From Luteimonas kalidii (GTDB lineage Bacteria; Pseudomonadota; Gammaproteobacteria; Xanthomonadales; Xanthomonadaceae), in NCBI RefSeq assembly GCF_029887935.1, contig NZ_JARXRO010000020.1:369865-433864 (forward strand): a stretch of DNA of 64,000 nt, in the 5' to 3' direction. The translations under genes and the position numbers were made by a program. The notes under the pieces are model-generated. The model ran no database searches, was not told where the DNA came from, and saw nothing but the letters and a program-made list of their open reading frames with translations. Positions 16,811 through 25,217 of the stretch are shown piece by piece. Numbering within the stretch: the first letter of the stretch is position 1; every line of letters begins with the position of its first letter.

Positions 16811-17785
16811 ATGGGCTACGGACTGCAGATGCACCTGAAGAACTGGCTGGTCAGCGTGGCGGTAGCTGCGAGCTTGCTGGCCGGCTTCACGCCGACGGCT
16901 CGGGCTGCTCCGCTGCTGTCGAGTCATGCGACGACGACCTATCACAGGACGGAGATCGATGGCGTCGGGATCTTCTATCGCGAAGCCGGACCGAAAGATG
17001 CGCCGACCATCGTCCTGCTGCATGGTTTTCCGACCTCGTCCCGCCAGTACGAGACGCTCATCCCGCTGCTGGCCACCCGATACCACATCATCGCGCCGGA
17101 TTACCCGGGCTTCGGCCAAAGCGACGCACCCGATCCGTCCGCCTTCCCCTATACGTTCGATCATCTCGCCAAGGTGATGGATGACCTGCTGGTACGCCTG
17201 AAGGTGGAGCGCTACAGCCTGTACATCCACGATTACGGCGCTCCGGTCGGCTTCCGGATGATGCTCGCGCATCCGGAGCGGCTGGACGCGCTCATCACGC
17301 AGAACGGCAATGCCTATCGGGAAGGCCTGGGCAGGAAGTGGCCCGGCATGGCCGAATACTGGGCCGACCCCCAAGGCCACCCGCAGGTGCTCGAGGCCTT
17401 CCTGTCGTTCGACACCACGATGCAGCGCCATACCGCCGGCACATCGCATCCGGAGCGCTACAACCCGCAAGCCTGGCTCGACGAGTTCGCGCACCTCGCC
17501 AGGCCGGGGCAACGCGCGATCCAGTCGGCGCTGCTCTACGACTACCGGACCAATGTCGCGGCCTACCCGCAGTGGCAGGCCTGGCTTCGCGAACACCAGC
17601 CGCCGACCCTCGTCGTATGGGGCGCCAACGACCCGTCCTTCATCGCCGCGGGCGGTGCTGCGTTCAAGCGGGACCTGCCTGGCGCGGAGGTCCACCTGCT
17701 CGACGCGGGCCACTTCGCGCTCGACGAGAAGACCGACGAGATCGCGCGCCTGATCCTCGATTTCATGGCACGGCATTCCGAATAA
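16811..17785 (+). CDS. Alpha/beta hydrolase of haloalkane dehalogenase / epoxide hydrolase type, exported
   Basis: 324 residues. After a signal peptide (MGYGLQMHLKNWLVSVAVAA, cleavage near ARAAP) come the family landmarks: IVLLHGFPTSSRQYETLIP (HGFP oxyanion motif), DYPGFGQSDAPD, the nucleophile elbow YIHDYGAPVGFRM with aspartate as nucleophile, LVVWGANDPSFI (acid) and DAGHFALDEKTDEIA (histidine). An aspartate rather than serine nucleophile separates it from esterases. The ATG at 16811 follows GAGGA; TTG 16805 and ATG 16829 are weaker choices. Export is unusual for this family. Confidence 0.88.
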   Translation: MGYGLQMHLKNWLVSVAVAASLLAGFTPTARAAPLLSSHATTTYHRTEIDGVGIFYREAGPKDAPTIVLLHGFPTSSRQYETLIPLLATRYHIIAPDYPGFGQSDAPDPSAFPYTFDHLAKVMDDLLVRLKVERYSLYIHDYGAPVGFRMMLAHPERLDALITQNGNAYREGLGRKWPGMAEYWADPQGHPQVLEAFLSFDTTMQRHTAGTSHPERYNPQAWLDEFAHLARPGQRAIQSALLYDYRTNVAAYPQWQAWLREHQPPTLVVWGANDPSFIAAGGAAFKRDLPGAEVHLLDAGHFALDEKTDEIARLILDFMARHSE

Positions 17786-18093
17786 TATCGAGCGAACGGG
17801 CCGTTTCTTCCGGTTGGCGCGCTCTTGGGAAAGTTTTGGTCGCGCCGCCCCGCTTCCATGCGATGGTCGAGCAGACCCTCGGTCGCCCTGTGACGTCACG
17901 GCCAAGGGGACGGCCGCGGCGGGGTGCGGACGTGGACGAGGTGACCGGCTGGTTGCCTCGGTCTCCTCTGGTCCCCTGCGCCGTCGCCGACGGCCGGTGT
18001 CCGCCGCCCGGCCATGCACGCGTTGGCTCCAGTGCAGGGGATCGATGCGTGACGCGTGGCCCGGGCCGCGCGCACGCTCACGCTGGAGGCGAT
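17786..18093. other. Intergenic region without a recognised gene
   Basis: About 310 bases between the hydrolase and the peptidase lipoprotein. No terminator with a T tract and no REP element; the downstream part should carry the promoter of the 18094-19299 pair. Confidence 0.45.
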
Positions 18094-18651
18094 ATGAAAA
18101 GGATCCTGCTGCTGTTGTGCCTGCCACTGCTGCTCGCCGGGTGTTGCCGGCCGCCGGTCATCGGTTCGCAACCGGTCACGCTGCGGGCGCAGGACACGGG
18201 AATGTGGTGCTGGGCCGCCAGTGCACAGATGGTGATGCAACACCTCGGCACCAACGTCAGCCAGTGCACCCAGGCCAACGACCGGTTCGGCCGCAGCGAC
18301 TGCTGCAACAGCCCGGTGCCGAACGCATGCGTCAATGGCGGCTGGCCGGAGTTCGACCGATACGGCTTCAGCTTCCAGACCACGTCCGATGCGCCACTGA
18401 GCTGGGCCGACGTGCGCAAGGAGATCCATTGCCGCAAGAAGCCGTTCGCATACAGCTGGCACTGGAACGGGGGCGGCGGCCACATGATGGTCGTGATCGG
18501 CTATGTCACGATCGATGGCGTGAATTACGTGACCATCAACGACCCGTGGGCCCCCGGTGTCGGAGACCAGCGCGTGATCACCTACGACGCCTATGTCAGC
18601 GGCGCGGGATACACGCACTGGAACGACTACTACAACGTCACCCGACTCTAG
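18094..18651 (+). CDS. Papain-fold cysteine peptidase lipoprotein (AvrRpt2/C39-like)
   Basis: 185 residues, MKRILLLLCLPLLLAGC with a perfect lipobox, so the enzyme is lipid-anchored in the envelope. The active site reads QDTGMWCWAASAQMVMQHLG (C39 as nucleophile, W-C-W-A-A as in AvrRpt2-like and C39-like peptidases), then GGGGHMMVVIGYV (H130) and VTINDPWAPG (N149/D150). Six or more further cysteines (CTQ, DCCNS, NACV, IHC) suggest disulfides. CTGGAGG precedes the ATG. It is followed after nine bases by a secreted protein, so the two form an operon. Peptidase or transglutaminase-like activity is probable; the target is unknown. Confidence 0.88.
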   Translation: MKRILLLLCLPLLLAGCCRPPVIGSQPVTLRAQDTGMWCWAASAQMVMQHLGTNVSQCTQANDRFGRSDCCNSPVPNACVNGGWPEFDRYGFSFQTTSDAPLSWADVRKEIHCRKKPFAYSWHWNGGGGHMMVVIGYVTIDGVNYVTINDPWAPGVGDQRVITYDAYVSGAGYTHWNDYYNVTRL

Positions 18652-18660
18652 GAGCACGCC

Positions 18661-19299
18661 ATGAAACTGCTTATCCTGCTCCTCGCATGCGCCGTGATCG
18701 GCCACGCCGGAGCGCAAACCATGAGCCAGCAGCCACCCGTTGCAGATGCCCGGCTGGCCACGGAGGTCGCCGGCAAGTCCCTGTCGACGCTGTCGCAGCT
18801 GGTGACGGAACAGAACTACCGCGCGATGGGTTTCGAATCCGCCGGAGAAGCCGCCGATGCCACGTTGGGTGCGCCGATCCCGGTGTACCTGGTCCAGCTG
18901 GACGAACTGCGCGCTTACGCGGGCGGCGATCCGGCCGCACTGCTCCGGCCGCTGCAGCAGGTGGTGTTTCCGGTGAACGTCGACGGCGCGACGCGCTCGG
19001 GCATCACGGTCGAGAACGCGGACAAGGGCTGGCAGGCGAGCGGATTCGGCAGCCCCGCCTTGACCAGAGGGCTGGTCGACGCCATCCGTGCCTCCGGCGC
19101 GGCCGAGCCGATGGCGGTGCACGTCGCTGCGCTGCGCACGTACTTCATCGGCTTCCACGCTGGCGACGGCACCCTGATGTTCGCGCCGATCCGTGACGAG
19201 CCGGAGTTCGAGTTCCGGGCCGGCGCGGCCGTTCCCGCCACCCAGGCGTTGCTCGCGCTGCGCCCGGCGGCGTTGCGGTACAACGGCCTGCCGCTCTGA
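18661..19299 (+). CDS. Secreted protein, operon partner of the cysteine peptidase
   Basis: 212 residues with signal peptide MKLLILLLACAVIGHAGAQ and a ribosome site AGGAG just before the start. The mature part includes LSTLSQLVTEQNYRAMGFES, IPVYLVQLDELRAYAGGDPA, YFIGFHAGDGTLMFAPI and a C-terminal ALLALRPAALRYNGLPL. Strand-helix alternation suggests a compact domain; no motif is recognised. The nine-base gap to the upstream peptidase makes a functional pair likely, for example substrate, chaperone or inhibitor; this is inference. Confidence 0.78.
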   Translation: MKLLILLLACAVIGHAGAQTMSQQPPVADARLATEVAGKSLSTLSQLVTEQNYRAMGFESAGEAADATLGAPIPVYLVQLDELRAYAGGDPAALLRPLQQVVFPVNVDGATRSGITVENADKGWQASGFGSPALTRGLVDAIRASGAAEPMAVHVAALRTYFIGFHAGDGTLMFAPIRDEPEFEFRAGAAVPATQALLALRPAALRYNGLPL

Positions 19300-19441
19300 G
19301 CGTCGTGTTCCGCCCGCCAGGCGCGAGCCTCGCACGGATGCGCGGCTTTCGCCTGCCGGGGGGCATTTGATCGCGCTCAGCAGGCAGAGTTCGCAGCCGG
19401 TCCACGTGGCGCCTGACGGGTTGCGGCATGCTCGCGCCGCC

Positions 19442-19885
19442 TCACGCGAGGCCGGGTGGACCTGAGCCTGGTCCCATCGGCGATTCGCCCGTGGATCGCG
19501 CCAAGGTGCGAAGGGCGTCCATGGCGGCTTCGGCCTGCCCGACCGGCACGAACAGATGGTCGTGGCAGACGCCGGCCACGACGTTACAGCCGATGCCGGC
19601 CTGTGCGAGTGCCTGCGAGAACGCGGCGGTCAGGCCGACGGCCGACAGGTCCGACTGGACGGTGAGGGTGATCCAGGCGGCAGTGAAGGCGACCGGCAGG
19701 TCCAGTTCCACCGAAACCTGCTCCGGGATGATGACCGAAAGGCCTTCGGGTTCGCGAATGGACGCAACCACATGGGCCGGGTCGAGCGGGAATCCGGCGG
19801 GCAGGGTGACGAACGCGTAGCGGCCTGGATCGAGTTCCGGCTGCATGTGGAGCAGCAGTTCCTTGAGGTCGGCGATCGCCTGCAT
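19442..19885 (-). CDS. ACT-domain protein
   Basis: 147 residues, MQAIADLKELLLHMQPELDP at the start. The sequence RYAFVTLPAG, IREPEGLSVIIPEQVSVELD, AAWITLTVQSDLSAVGLTAA and GIGCNVVAGVCHDHLFVPVG gives two ACT-like modules in tandem as found in small stand-alone ACT proteins (formerly DUF2241). Such proteins may bind amino acids; the ligand is unknown. The ATG at 19885 follows AAGGGA. Twelve bases upstream lies the stop of a broken gene, so it was probably the second gene of an operon. Confidence 0.85.
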   Translation of the reverse strand: MQAIADLKELLLHMQPELDPGRYAFVTLPAGFPLDPAHVVASIREPEGLSVIIPEQVSVELDLPVAFTAAWITLTVQSDLSAVGLTAAFSQALAQAGIGCNVVAGVCHDHLFVPVGQAEAAMDALRTLARSTGESPMGPGSGPPGLA

Positions 19886-19897
19886 TGCTTTTCCCTT

Positions 19898-20200
19898 ACT
19901 TGTCCCGATCCAGCAGAAGGCGTTCGATCTCCTCGCGCTCGTCCGGCGTGCGCTGGAAGTCGGCAGGATATGCACGCAGCACATCATGCGCGCAGCCATC
20001 CGATGCTCGTCGCCCAGCAGGAAGCTCAACCCTGAGGCCTGTTTCGCTTTCGGCGAGCCTATGGCGTATCCGAGGGCCGGCACAAGCTCCACGTCCCGCT
20101 CCGGAGGGAGCACCTGGATCAGATCAGCGCCCCCGCCCCCTTCGTCGAACCGGGCGAGGACCATGTCCCTGACACCTGTTTGCCTCCCCTTGGCCCCCAC
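19898..20200 (-). pseudogene. Frameshifted gene remnant upstream of the ACT-domain gene
   Basis: Two minus-strand frames each look protein-like over different halves. The upstream half reads MVLARFDEGGGGADLIQVLP and on to FLLGDEHRMAA (to about 20000). The downstream half, one frame over, reads CAHDVLRAYPADFQRTPDE and ends ERLLLDRDK with a TAA at 19898-19900. Joining them near 19990-20005 gives a plausible protein whose stop is 12 bases before the ACT gene start. No good ribosome site is seen. Either the gene is inactivated, or the sequence has an indel error, or one half is noise. Confidence 0.4.
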
Positions 20201-20371
20201 TTCCGCAAGGATCGGGGGTCAAGAGTTCCCTTCACCGACCGTTAGATGTATTGATGGCCACGGTCGGCCGGCCGCGGCGGCCGGGAAGACGCGGGTCCCC
20301 GCCTGGCCGCTTTTCGCGGTGCGACGGGGAAGGGGCAGCATCCTTGCCGTTCTCGTCATGGAGCCGCACTC

Positions 20372-23044
20372 ATGCCAGCACGGGACGCAGCACAGGCGCA
20401 CGGCGAGATCGGCGCAGATCAGGCCGGCGCACGCGGATGGCCGTCCAGCTCGCTTCTGTGGGCGCTGGCGTTGCTGCTGCTGGGCCTGCTGGGCACGGCG
20501 GCGATCGCGCGTCACGAGTGGGCGCAGCAGCAGCGGCGAGCCGAGTCGCTGCAGCAGGCATTGGCGAGTGCGGCGCAGTCGCGCATGCGCCAGCCGCTGC
20601 AGGGCGCGGCGATGGTGCTGCGCTCGATGCAGACCGTGTTCCTGTCCAGCAAGGGCATGAACCAGCAGGAGTTCGCCCACTACCAGCACAACCTGCGTCC
20701 GCACGAGTTGGCGCAGGGCTACGTGCTCACCGCCTTCGCGCAGCGCCAGGCCAGCTCCGACCCTCCCGGGCCGGACGCGTATCGCTACCAGTTCGTGGCG
20801 CCGCTGGACGGAAACGAGGTCCTGCTCGGCTTCGATATCAGCCGGCAGCCGGAAAACCTGCGGGCACTGCAGCTGGCGCGCGACCGCGACCTGCCGACCG
20901 CGTCGGCACCGTTCCAGCTGCTGCAGTTCGAGGGTGGGGCGGACAGCGCGCTGGGGATCACCGTGCGCCTGCCGGTCTATTCCCACGGCACGGTTCCGCT
21001 GACGGTGGCCGAACGCCGGGCCCGCGAGATCGGCGCGCTGGCAGTCAGCCTGCGGCTGGAGCCGATGATCACCCGGGCGCTGGAGGGCCGGATCCTGGAT
21101 GACATGCACGTGCAGATCCGCGATCTGGACGCGCCGCCGGGCCAGGACCTGGTCTTCGCCTCCGCGCAGCCCGATGCGGATCGCACGCAGCAGGTGCGGA
21201 AAATGGATTTCGGCGGCCGCCGCTGGGAGATGCGCCTGTGGCCACGCGGGGACACCGCCGAATGGGGGCCGCTGCGCGCGATCCTCGTCGCCGGCACCAC
21301 GATCAGCGTGCTGCTGGCGCTGCTGCTGTGGTCGCAGATGACCACCCGGCAGCGTGCGGTGGAGCTGGGGCGACGGATGAGCCTGCGCTTCGGCGAAAGC
21401 GAAGCGCGCTTTCGCACCCTCAACGAGCTGCTGCCGGCGCTGGTGCTGCTGGCCAACGGCGATGGCAGCCGGATCACCTACGCCAACCAGGCGTCCCGCG
21501 AGTTGCTCGGCGATGTGGTGGGGCTGCCCCTGTGCGCGCTGTTCGCCAGCATCAGTGCCTGCGAGGACGCCATCGCCATGGCGACGGGCGGCAGTGGCTG
21601 GCGCAGCCAGGAAGCCATGCTGGCCCCGGCGGGCTTCGCCCCGTTCTGGATCAATGCGTCGCTGGCGCAGGTGGAGGTGGAGGGCGTTCCACACCTGCTG
21701 ATGGTCGCCACGGATACCAGTGCGCAGCGTGCGATGACCGAGCGTCTGCATTACCAGGCCACCCACGACGAGCTGACCGGGCTGCTCAATCGTCGCGAGT
21801 TCGAGCGGCTGCTGCGCGAAGCGCTGGCCGGCCATGACGGGGCTGCGGCGCCCGTGCCGTTTGCGCTGCTGTACTTCGACCTGGACCAGTTCAAGCTGAT
21901 CAACGATCTGTCCGGGCACGCGGCGGGCGACCAGTTGCTGGTGCAGCTGGTGCGGGCGATGCGCGCCGAACTCGGGCCCGGCAGCATCCTGGCCCGGCTG
22001 GGCGGAGACGAGTTCGGCGTGCTGGCGCCCGGCGTGGACCTGGCACGGGCCGAAGCGCTGGCCGAGCGCATCCGCCGCGCCATCGAGCGGCACACCTTCC
22101 GCTGGTTCGAACGCACCTACACGCTCAGCGCCAGCATCGGCCTGGTCATGGTCGAGGGCAAGGGCGACACGCTCAAGGACCTGCTGGCCTGGGCCGACAG
22201 TGCGTGCTACCAGGCCAAGGAACGCGGGCGCAACCGCGTGTGCACGTATCGCGACGATGCCGCCAGCACCCACCGCATCGGGGAGATGGAGTGGGCCAAC
22301 CGCCTGCGCGGGGCGCTGGAGCAGGGGCATCTGCTGCTCGACTACCAGGAGCTGGTGGCGCTGGACCCGGCGGCGGATGCCGGGGTGCATGTGGAACTGC
22401 TGCTGCGCCTACGCGACCCTGCTGGCGGCGTGATCCTGCCCGGCGCGTTCATCGGCGCAGCCGAGCGCTACGGGCTGATGCCGGCCGTGGACCGCTGGGT
22501 GATCCGGACCGCGCTGGCCAACTTCTCGCGGCTGCATCCGGGCGGCGCGCAGCTGCACAGCTGTGCGATCAATCTGTCCGGTGCCAGCGTCGAGGACGAC
22601 GGCCTGGCGGACTTCATCCTCGATGCGGTGGCCACGTTCGGGGTGCCGCCGCAGCGGCTGTGTTTCGAGATCACCGAAACGGTGGCGGTGCGCGATCTGC
22701 AGCGCGTCGCCCAGGTGATCGAGCGCCTGCGCGCGGCCGGATGCCGGATCGCGCTGGATGATTTCGGCGCCGGCATGTCCTCGTTCGGTTACCTGAAGAA
22801 CCTGCCGGTGGACAGCATCAAGATCGACGGCAGCTTCGTGCGCGACCTGGGGCGCGACCCGGTCAGCCGCATCATCGTCGATGCGGTGACCCGGATCGGC
22901 CACGAGCGCCGGCTGCAGGTGCTCGCGGAATGGGTGGAGGAGGAGAGCGTGCTGTCGGTGCTGCGCGAGCTCGGCGTGGACTATGCCCAGGGCTTCCTGC
23001 TGCATCGGCCCGAGCGGGTGGTGTTCCAGCGTGACGTTGCATGA
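20372..23044 (+). CDS. Membrane-bound GGDEF-EAL protein (cyclic-di-GMP turnover)
   Basis: 890 residues. An N-terminal membrane helix (about 25-47) and a second one (about 305-325) enclose a periplasmic CHASE-like sensor ([19 protein letters not shown]). In the cytoplasm come a PAS-like segment (350-460), a GGDEF domain with intact LGGDEF at 544-548 and [20 protein letters not shown], and an EAL domain. The EAL signature reads E-L-L (E675) instead of E-A-L, but INLS, EITE, DDFGAG (796-801), SIKIDGSF, the E-x-V-E of the late loop and YAQGF are present. So both cyclase and phosphodiesterase activity are possible. GGAG precedes the ATG. Confidence 0.94.
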   Translation: MPARDAAQAHGEIGADQAGARGWPSSSLLWALALLLLGLLGTAAIARHEWAQQQRRAESLQQALASAAQSRMRQPLQGAAMVLRSMQTVFLSSKGMNQQEFAHYQHNLRPHELAQGYVLTAFAQRQASSDPPGPDAYRYQFVAPLDGNEVLLGFDISRQPENLRALQLARDRDLPTASAPFQLLQFEGGADSALGITVRLPVYSHGTVPLTVAERRAREIGALAVSLRLEPMITRALEGRILDDMHVQIRDLDAPPGQDLVFASAQPDADRTQQVRKMDFGGRRWEMRLWPRGDTAEWGPLRAILVAGTTISVLLALLLWSQMTTRQRAVELGRRMSLRFGESEARFRTLNELLPALVLLANGDGSRITYANQASRELLGDVVGLPLCALFASISACEDAIAMATGGSGWRSQEAMLAPAGFAPFWINASLAQVEVEGVPHLLMVATDTSAQRAMTERLHYQATHDELTGLLNRREFERLLREALAGHDGAAAPVPFALLYFDLDQFKLINDLSGHAAGDQLLVQLVRAMRAELGPGSILARLGGDEFGVLAPGVDLARAEALAERIRRAIERHTFRWFERTYTLSASIGLVMVEGKGDTLKDLLAWADSACYQAKERGRNRVCTYRDDAASTHRIGEMEWANRLRGALEQGHLLLDYQELVALDPAADAGVHVELLLRLRDPAGGVILPGAFIGAAERYGLMPAVDRWVIRTALANFSRLHPGGAQLHSCAINLSGASVEDDGLADFILDAVATFGVPPQRLCFEITETVAVRDLQRVAQVIERLRAAGCRIALDDFGAGMSSFGYLKNLPVDSIKIDGSFVRDLGRDPVSRIIVDAVTRIGHERRLQVLAEWVEEESVLSVLRELGVDYAQGFLLHRPERVVFQRDVA

Positions 23045-23094
23045 GCGCCCTATACTCGTGGGCCCGCAGACCATCCACCCCAAGGACCCGGACC

Positions 23095-23523
23095 ATGACC
23101 GATCGCAGCCGCCGAGACCTCCTCCTCGCCGCCACCGCCCTGGCGGTCGGCGCGACCGCCACCGGCGCCCGCGCGGCCGCGTCCACGCCCGCCAGCAAGG
23201 CATCGTTCCCGCCGGTCGTGCACCACGTGTTCTTCTGGCTGAAGAATCCGGAGTCCAGCGAGGATCTCGCCGCACTGCTCGCCGGCCTGCGCACGCTGGC
23301 GGGCATCGACACCGTGCGGGGCATCCACATCGGCGTGCCGGCGGATACCGAGCAGCGCGGCGTCGTCGACGGCAGCTACAGCGCCTCGGAGCTGCTGTTC
23401 TTCGACGACGTCGCCGGGCAGAACGCGTACCAGGTCCATCCCATCCACAAGCAGTTCGTCGCCGACTGCGAGCACCTGTGGGAGCGGGTGGTGGTGTATG
23501 ACGTCAAGGCTGTCGCGCCGTAA
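23095..23523 (+). CDS. Dabb (stress-responsive A/B barrel) protein with Tat signal
   Basis: 142 residues. The start [20 protein letters not shown] has the twin-arginine pattern S-R-R-D-L-L and an AxA-type cleavage site (ARAA), so it should be exported folded. The mature part is one Dabb domain: [57 protein letters not shown] and [20 protein letters not shown]. These domains form ferredoxin-like dimers; substrates are generally unknown. It is the last native-composition gene before the low-GC island. AAGGA lies upstream of the ATG. Confidence 0.88.
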   Translation: MTDRSRRDLLLAATALAVGATATGARAAASTPASKASFPPVVHHVFFWLKNPESSEDLAALLAGLRTLAGIDTVRGIHIGVPADTEQRGVVDGSYSASELLFFDDVAGQNAYQVHPIHKQFVADCEHLWERVVVYDVKAVAP

Positions 23524-23610
23524 CTCATTCGCTCCCGGAAAGTGGCGGGTACATCCTGTGCGTCGCGCCGCGGCACGCATCCAGCGACTCAGCCTGGGGC
23601 GGTGGCTCGC

Positions 23611-23651
23611 GACGGAGGGAATTTACTTGCTCAGTTCCCTCCGTCCTCTTT
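23611..23651. repeat. Inverted repeat at the left edge of the island (terminator-like)
   Basis: GACGGAGGGAA and its exact inverse TTCCCTCCGTC (11 bp each) are separated by 13 bases and followed by CTCTTT. It can serve as a terminator for the Dabb gene. The same arm recurs at the right-hand gene of the island (26746-26768), which suggests a dispersed element rather than a dedicated terminator. GC content falls immediately downstream. Confidence 0.65.
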
Positions 23652-23727
23652 AGATCTTTAAGTATGCTCTTTGTGGTCTCCATTCAGTTTTGCCGCGATT
23701 GATTGAACTGCTTCTGGGAGGCTCACC

Positions 23728-24306
23728 GTGCCAAGCGTTTTCTTCTCCTACTCACATGCTGACGAGATCTTGCGGAATCAGCTAGAAAAGCAACTCTCCA
23801 TGCTCAAACGTCAGGGCGTGATTGAAACTTGGCATGACCGACGCATCGGCGCCGGCCAACACATTGACGCTATCATCGACCAGCACATCAACAGAGACGA
23901 AATTATTCTCTTGCTGGTCAGCCCCGATTTCGTCGACTCTGACTATTGCTACAACATCGAGATGAAACGCGCCTTAGAGCGTCACGAAGCGGGCGAAGCA
24001 ATCGTAATTCCTGTCATCCTGCGTCATTGCGACTGGCATGACGCTCCGTTCGGAAAGCTTATGGCAACGCCACCTGACGGCAAGCCCGTTAAGGCCTGGC
24101 CAGACATCGATGAGGCTTTCCTGCATGTGGTAAAAGCAGTGCGTGAAGCAGCGCAGCGCTGTGGTACGGCTTCTGGTCACGCGCGGAGTACCAAGATCCC
24201 ACTCCCCGCCCGAGCCCACGCTCGTCTCCACAACACCTGGACCAAGATCCAGCAATCTCCGTCTTGCGAAGTCGTTTACTCAGATGGACAAGGACCGTTT
24301 TCGTGA
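23728..24306 (+). CDS. TIR-domain protein (frame ends after the TIR domain)
   Basis: GTG start with a strong GGGAGG site. Residues 1-142 are a bacterial TIR domain: VFFSYSHADEILRNQLEKQL, GVIETWHDRRIGAGQHIDAI, EIILLLVSPDFVDSDYCYNI, and IPVILRHCDWHDAPFGK. The glutamate in CYNIEMKRAL (E78) is at the position of the catalytic glutamate of NAD-cleaving TIR proteins. After about residue 145 the frame becomes low-quality and stops at 24306, whereas the +1 frame becomes protein-like and continues with a folded domain. I think the original gene spanned 23728-24697 and carries a one-base frameshift near 24150-24220. Likely role: NAD-depleting or signalling component of a defence or toxin system. Confidence 0.82.
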   Translation: MPSVFFSYSHADEILRNQLEKQLSMLKRQGVIETWHDRRIGAGQHIDAIIDQHINRDEIILLLVSPDFVDSDYCYNIEMKRALERHEAGEAIVIPVILRHCDWHDAPFGKLMATPPDGKPVKAWPDIDEAFLHVVKAVREAAQRCGTASGHARSTKIPLPARAHARLHNTWTKIQQSPSCEVVYSDGQGPFS

Positions 24307-24697
24307 TGAGACGTTCGAATACATCTCGCGCTACTTCGATAATTCGCTATCAGAGCTCAGCGAACGGAACACTGGCTATGAAGGAGTGTTCCGTCGCGTT
24401 GATGCCAACAGATTCTTCGCCACCATCTACAAGGATGGGCAAGATGTTGCGCGCGCCACCATTTACATGGGTGGCATTCTCGGCAGTGGTATTAACTACA
24501 TTCAAGGCCAGACCACGACAGAGAGCTCACTCAACGAGTCCCTCACAGTAGATGCTGATGATCAGTCCCTGTATCTGACCAGCCTTGGCATGAGTTCTTT
24601 CGTACATGCGCGCGGCCAGAAGCTCTCCCAGGAGGGGGCTGCTGAACTCCTATGGGGCCTAGTGATGCAGCCACTACAACAGCGCAGCACCTGGTAG
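24284..24697 (+). CDS. C-terminal domain of the TIR protein, out of frame
   Basis: Counting from the ATG at 24284 this is 137 residues (MDKDRFRDETFEYISRYFDN onward). It overlaps the TIR frame by 23 bases, but there is no ribosome site. The same frame stays protein-like upstream (PRSSNLRLAKSFTQ), across the linker. The domain has SELSERNTGYEGVFRRVDAN, RFFATIYKDGQDVARATIYM and LSQEGAAELLWGLVMQPLQ, a mixed alpha/beta pattern. From memory, related TIR proteins carry a similar domain in one chain, so this is best read as the detached C-terminus of the preceding gene, possibly expressed by frameshifting or not at all. Confidence 0.6.
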   Translation: MDKDRFRDETFEYISRYFDNSLSELSERNTGYEGVFRRVDANRFFATIYKDGQDVARATIYMGGILGSGINYIQGQTTTESSLNESLTVDADDQSLYLTSLGMSSFVHARGQKLSQEGAAELLWGLVMQPLQQRSTW

Positions 24698-24706
24698 GAG
24701 GTGGAA

Positions 24707-25177
24707 ATGTTGGGCGCAGAAGAGTTCTCAGTAGGAACGATTGGCGACGCAACACCGCTGGCGCTGATCCTTCCTCGCAACGAGCACGAGCCGACGGCCC
24801 TGATTGGACGTGCCACACAAGGCGATGCTCGTGCCATCTTCTTTCTTGATGACAGGAACCTGTTCAAGTCTTTCGAGTGCGCAGGAAACAGCCATTGGAC
24901 CGGGTTACAGATCCAAGGCGTGAGGATCGAAGTTGACGAAACCAGCGCTTTTGATCCGGAACGACAATGGCCCAAAGCCGGCTGCGTACTCCGGCAGTCC
25001 ACACAACTGCTCGCTGTGGCGGCAGGAAACTTCCAATCCTCACGTGGAACAGAACTTGTTCTGCTTGTAGACGATCTGGCACCAGCGTCTCATAAGGCAG
25101 CCTTCTCGCGCTGGCAGATCAGCCTTGGCCAGGGCTTCGAAAAACGGGTTTTACACAGTATTGATGCGGACAAGTAG
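24707..25177 (+). CDS. Unknown protein co-directional with the TIR gene
   Basis: 156 residues from the ATG at 24707, which sits six bases after AGGAGG; a GTG at 24701 is too close to that site. It follows the TIR C-terminal frame by nine bases, so the two are one transcription unit. It begins MLGAEEFSVGTIGDATPLAL and is rich in beta strands: ALILPRNEHEPTALIGRA, AIFFLDDRNLFKSFECAG, GLQIQGVRIEVDETSAF, ELVLLVDDLAPASHKA. No signal peptide, membrane helix or recognised motif. It is a candidate partner, inhibitor or sensor of the TIR protein. Confidence 0.75.
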   Translation: MLGAEEFSVGTIGDATPLALILPRNEHEPTALIGRATQGDARAIFFLDDRNLFKSFECAGNSHWTGLQIQGVRIEVDETSAFDPERQWPKAGCVLRQSTQLLAVAAGNFQSSRGTELVLLVDDLAPASHKAAFSRWQISLGQGFEKRVLHSIDADK

Positions 25178-25217
25178 GTTTCCCTCCATTTGGGCTTTCC
25201 CTGCTCTCACCAAGAAG

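Noticed and set aside
20219..22390. 723-residue minus-strand open frame
   Set aside because: Antisense of the GGDEF-EAL gene, rich in Q, R, H and A, with no domain.
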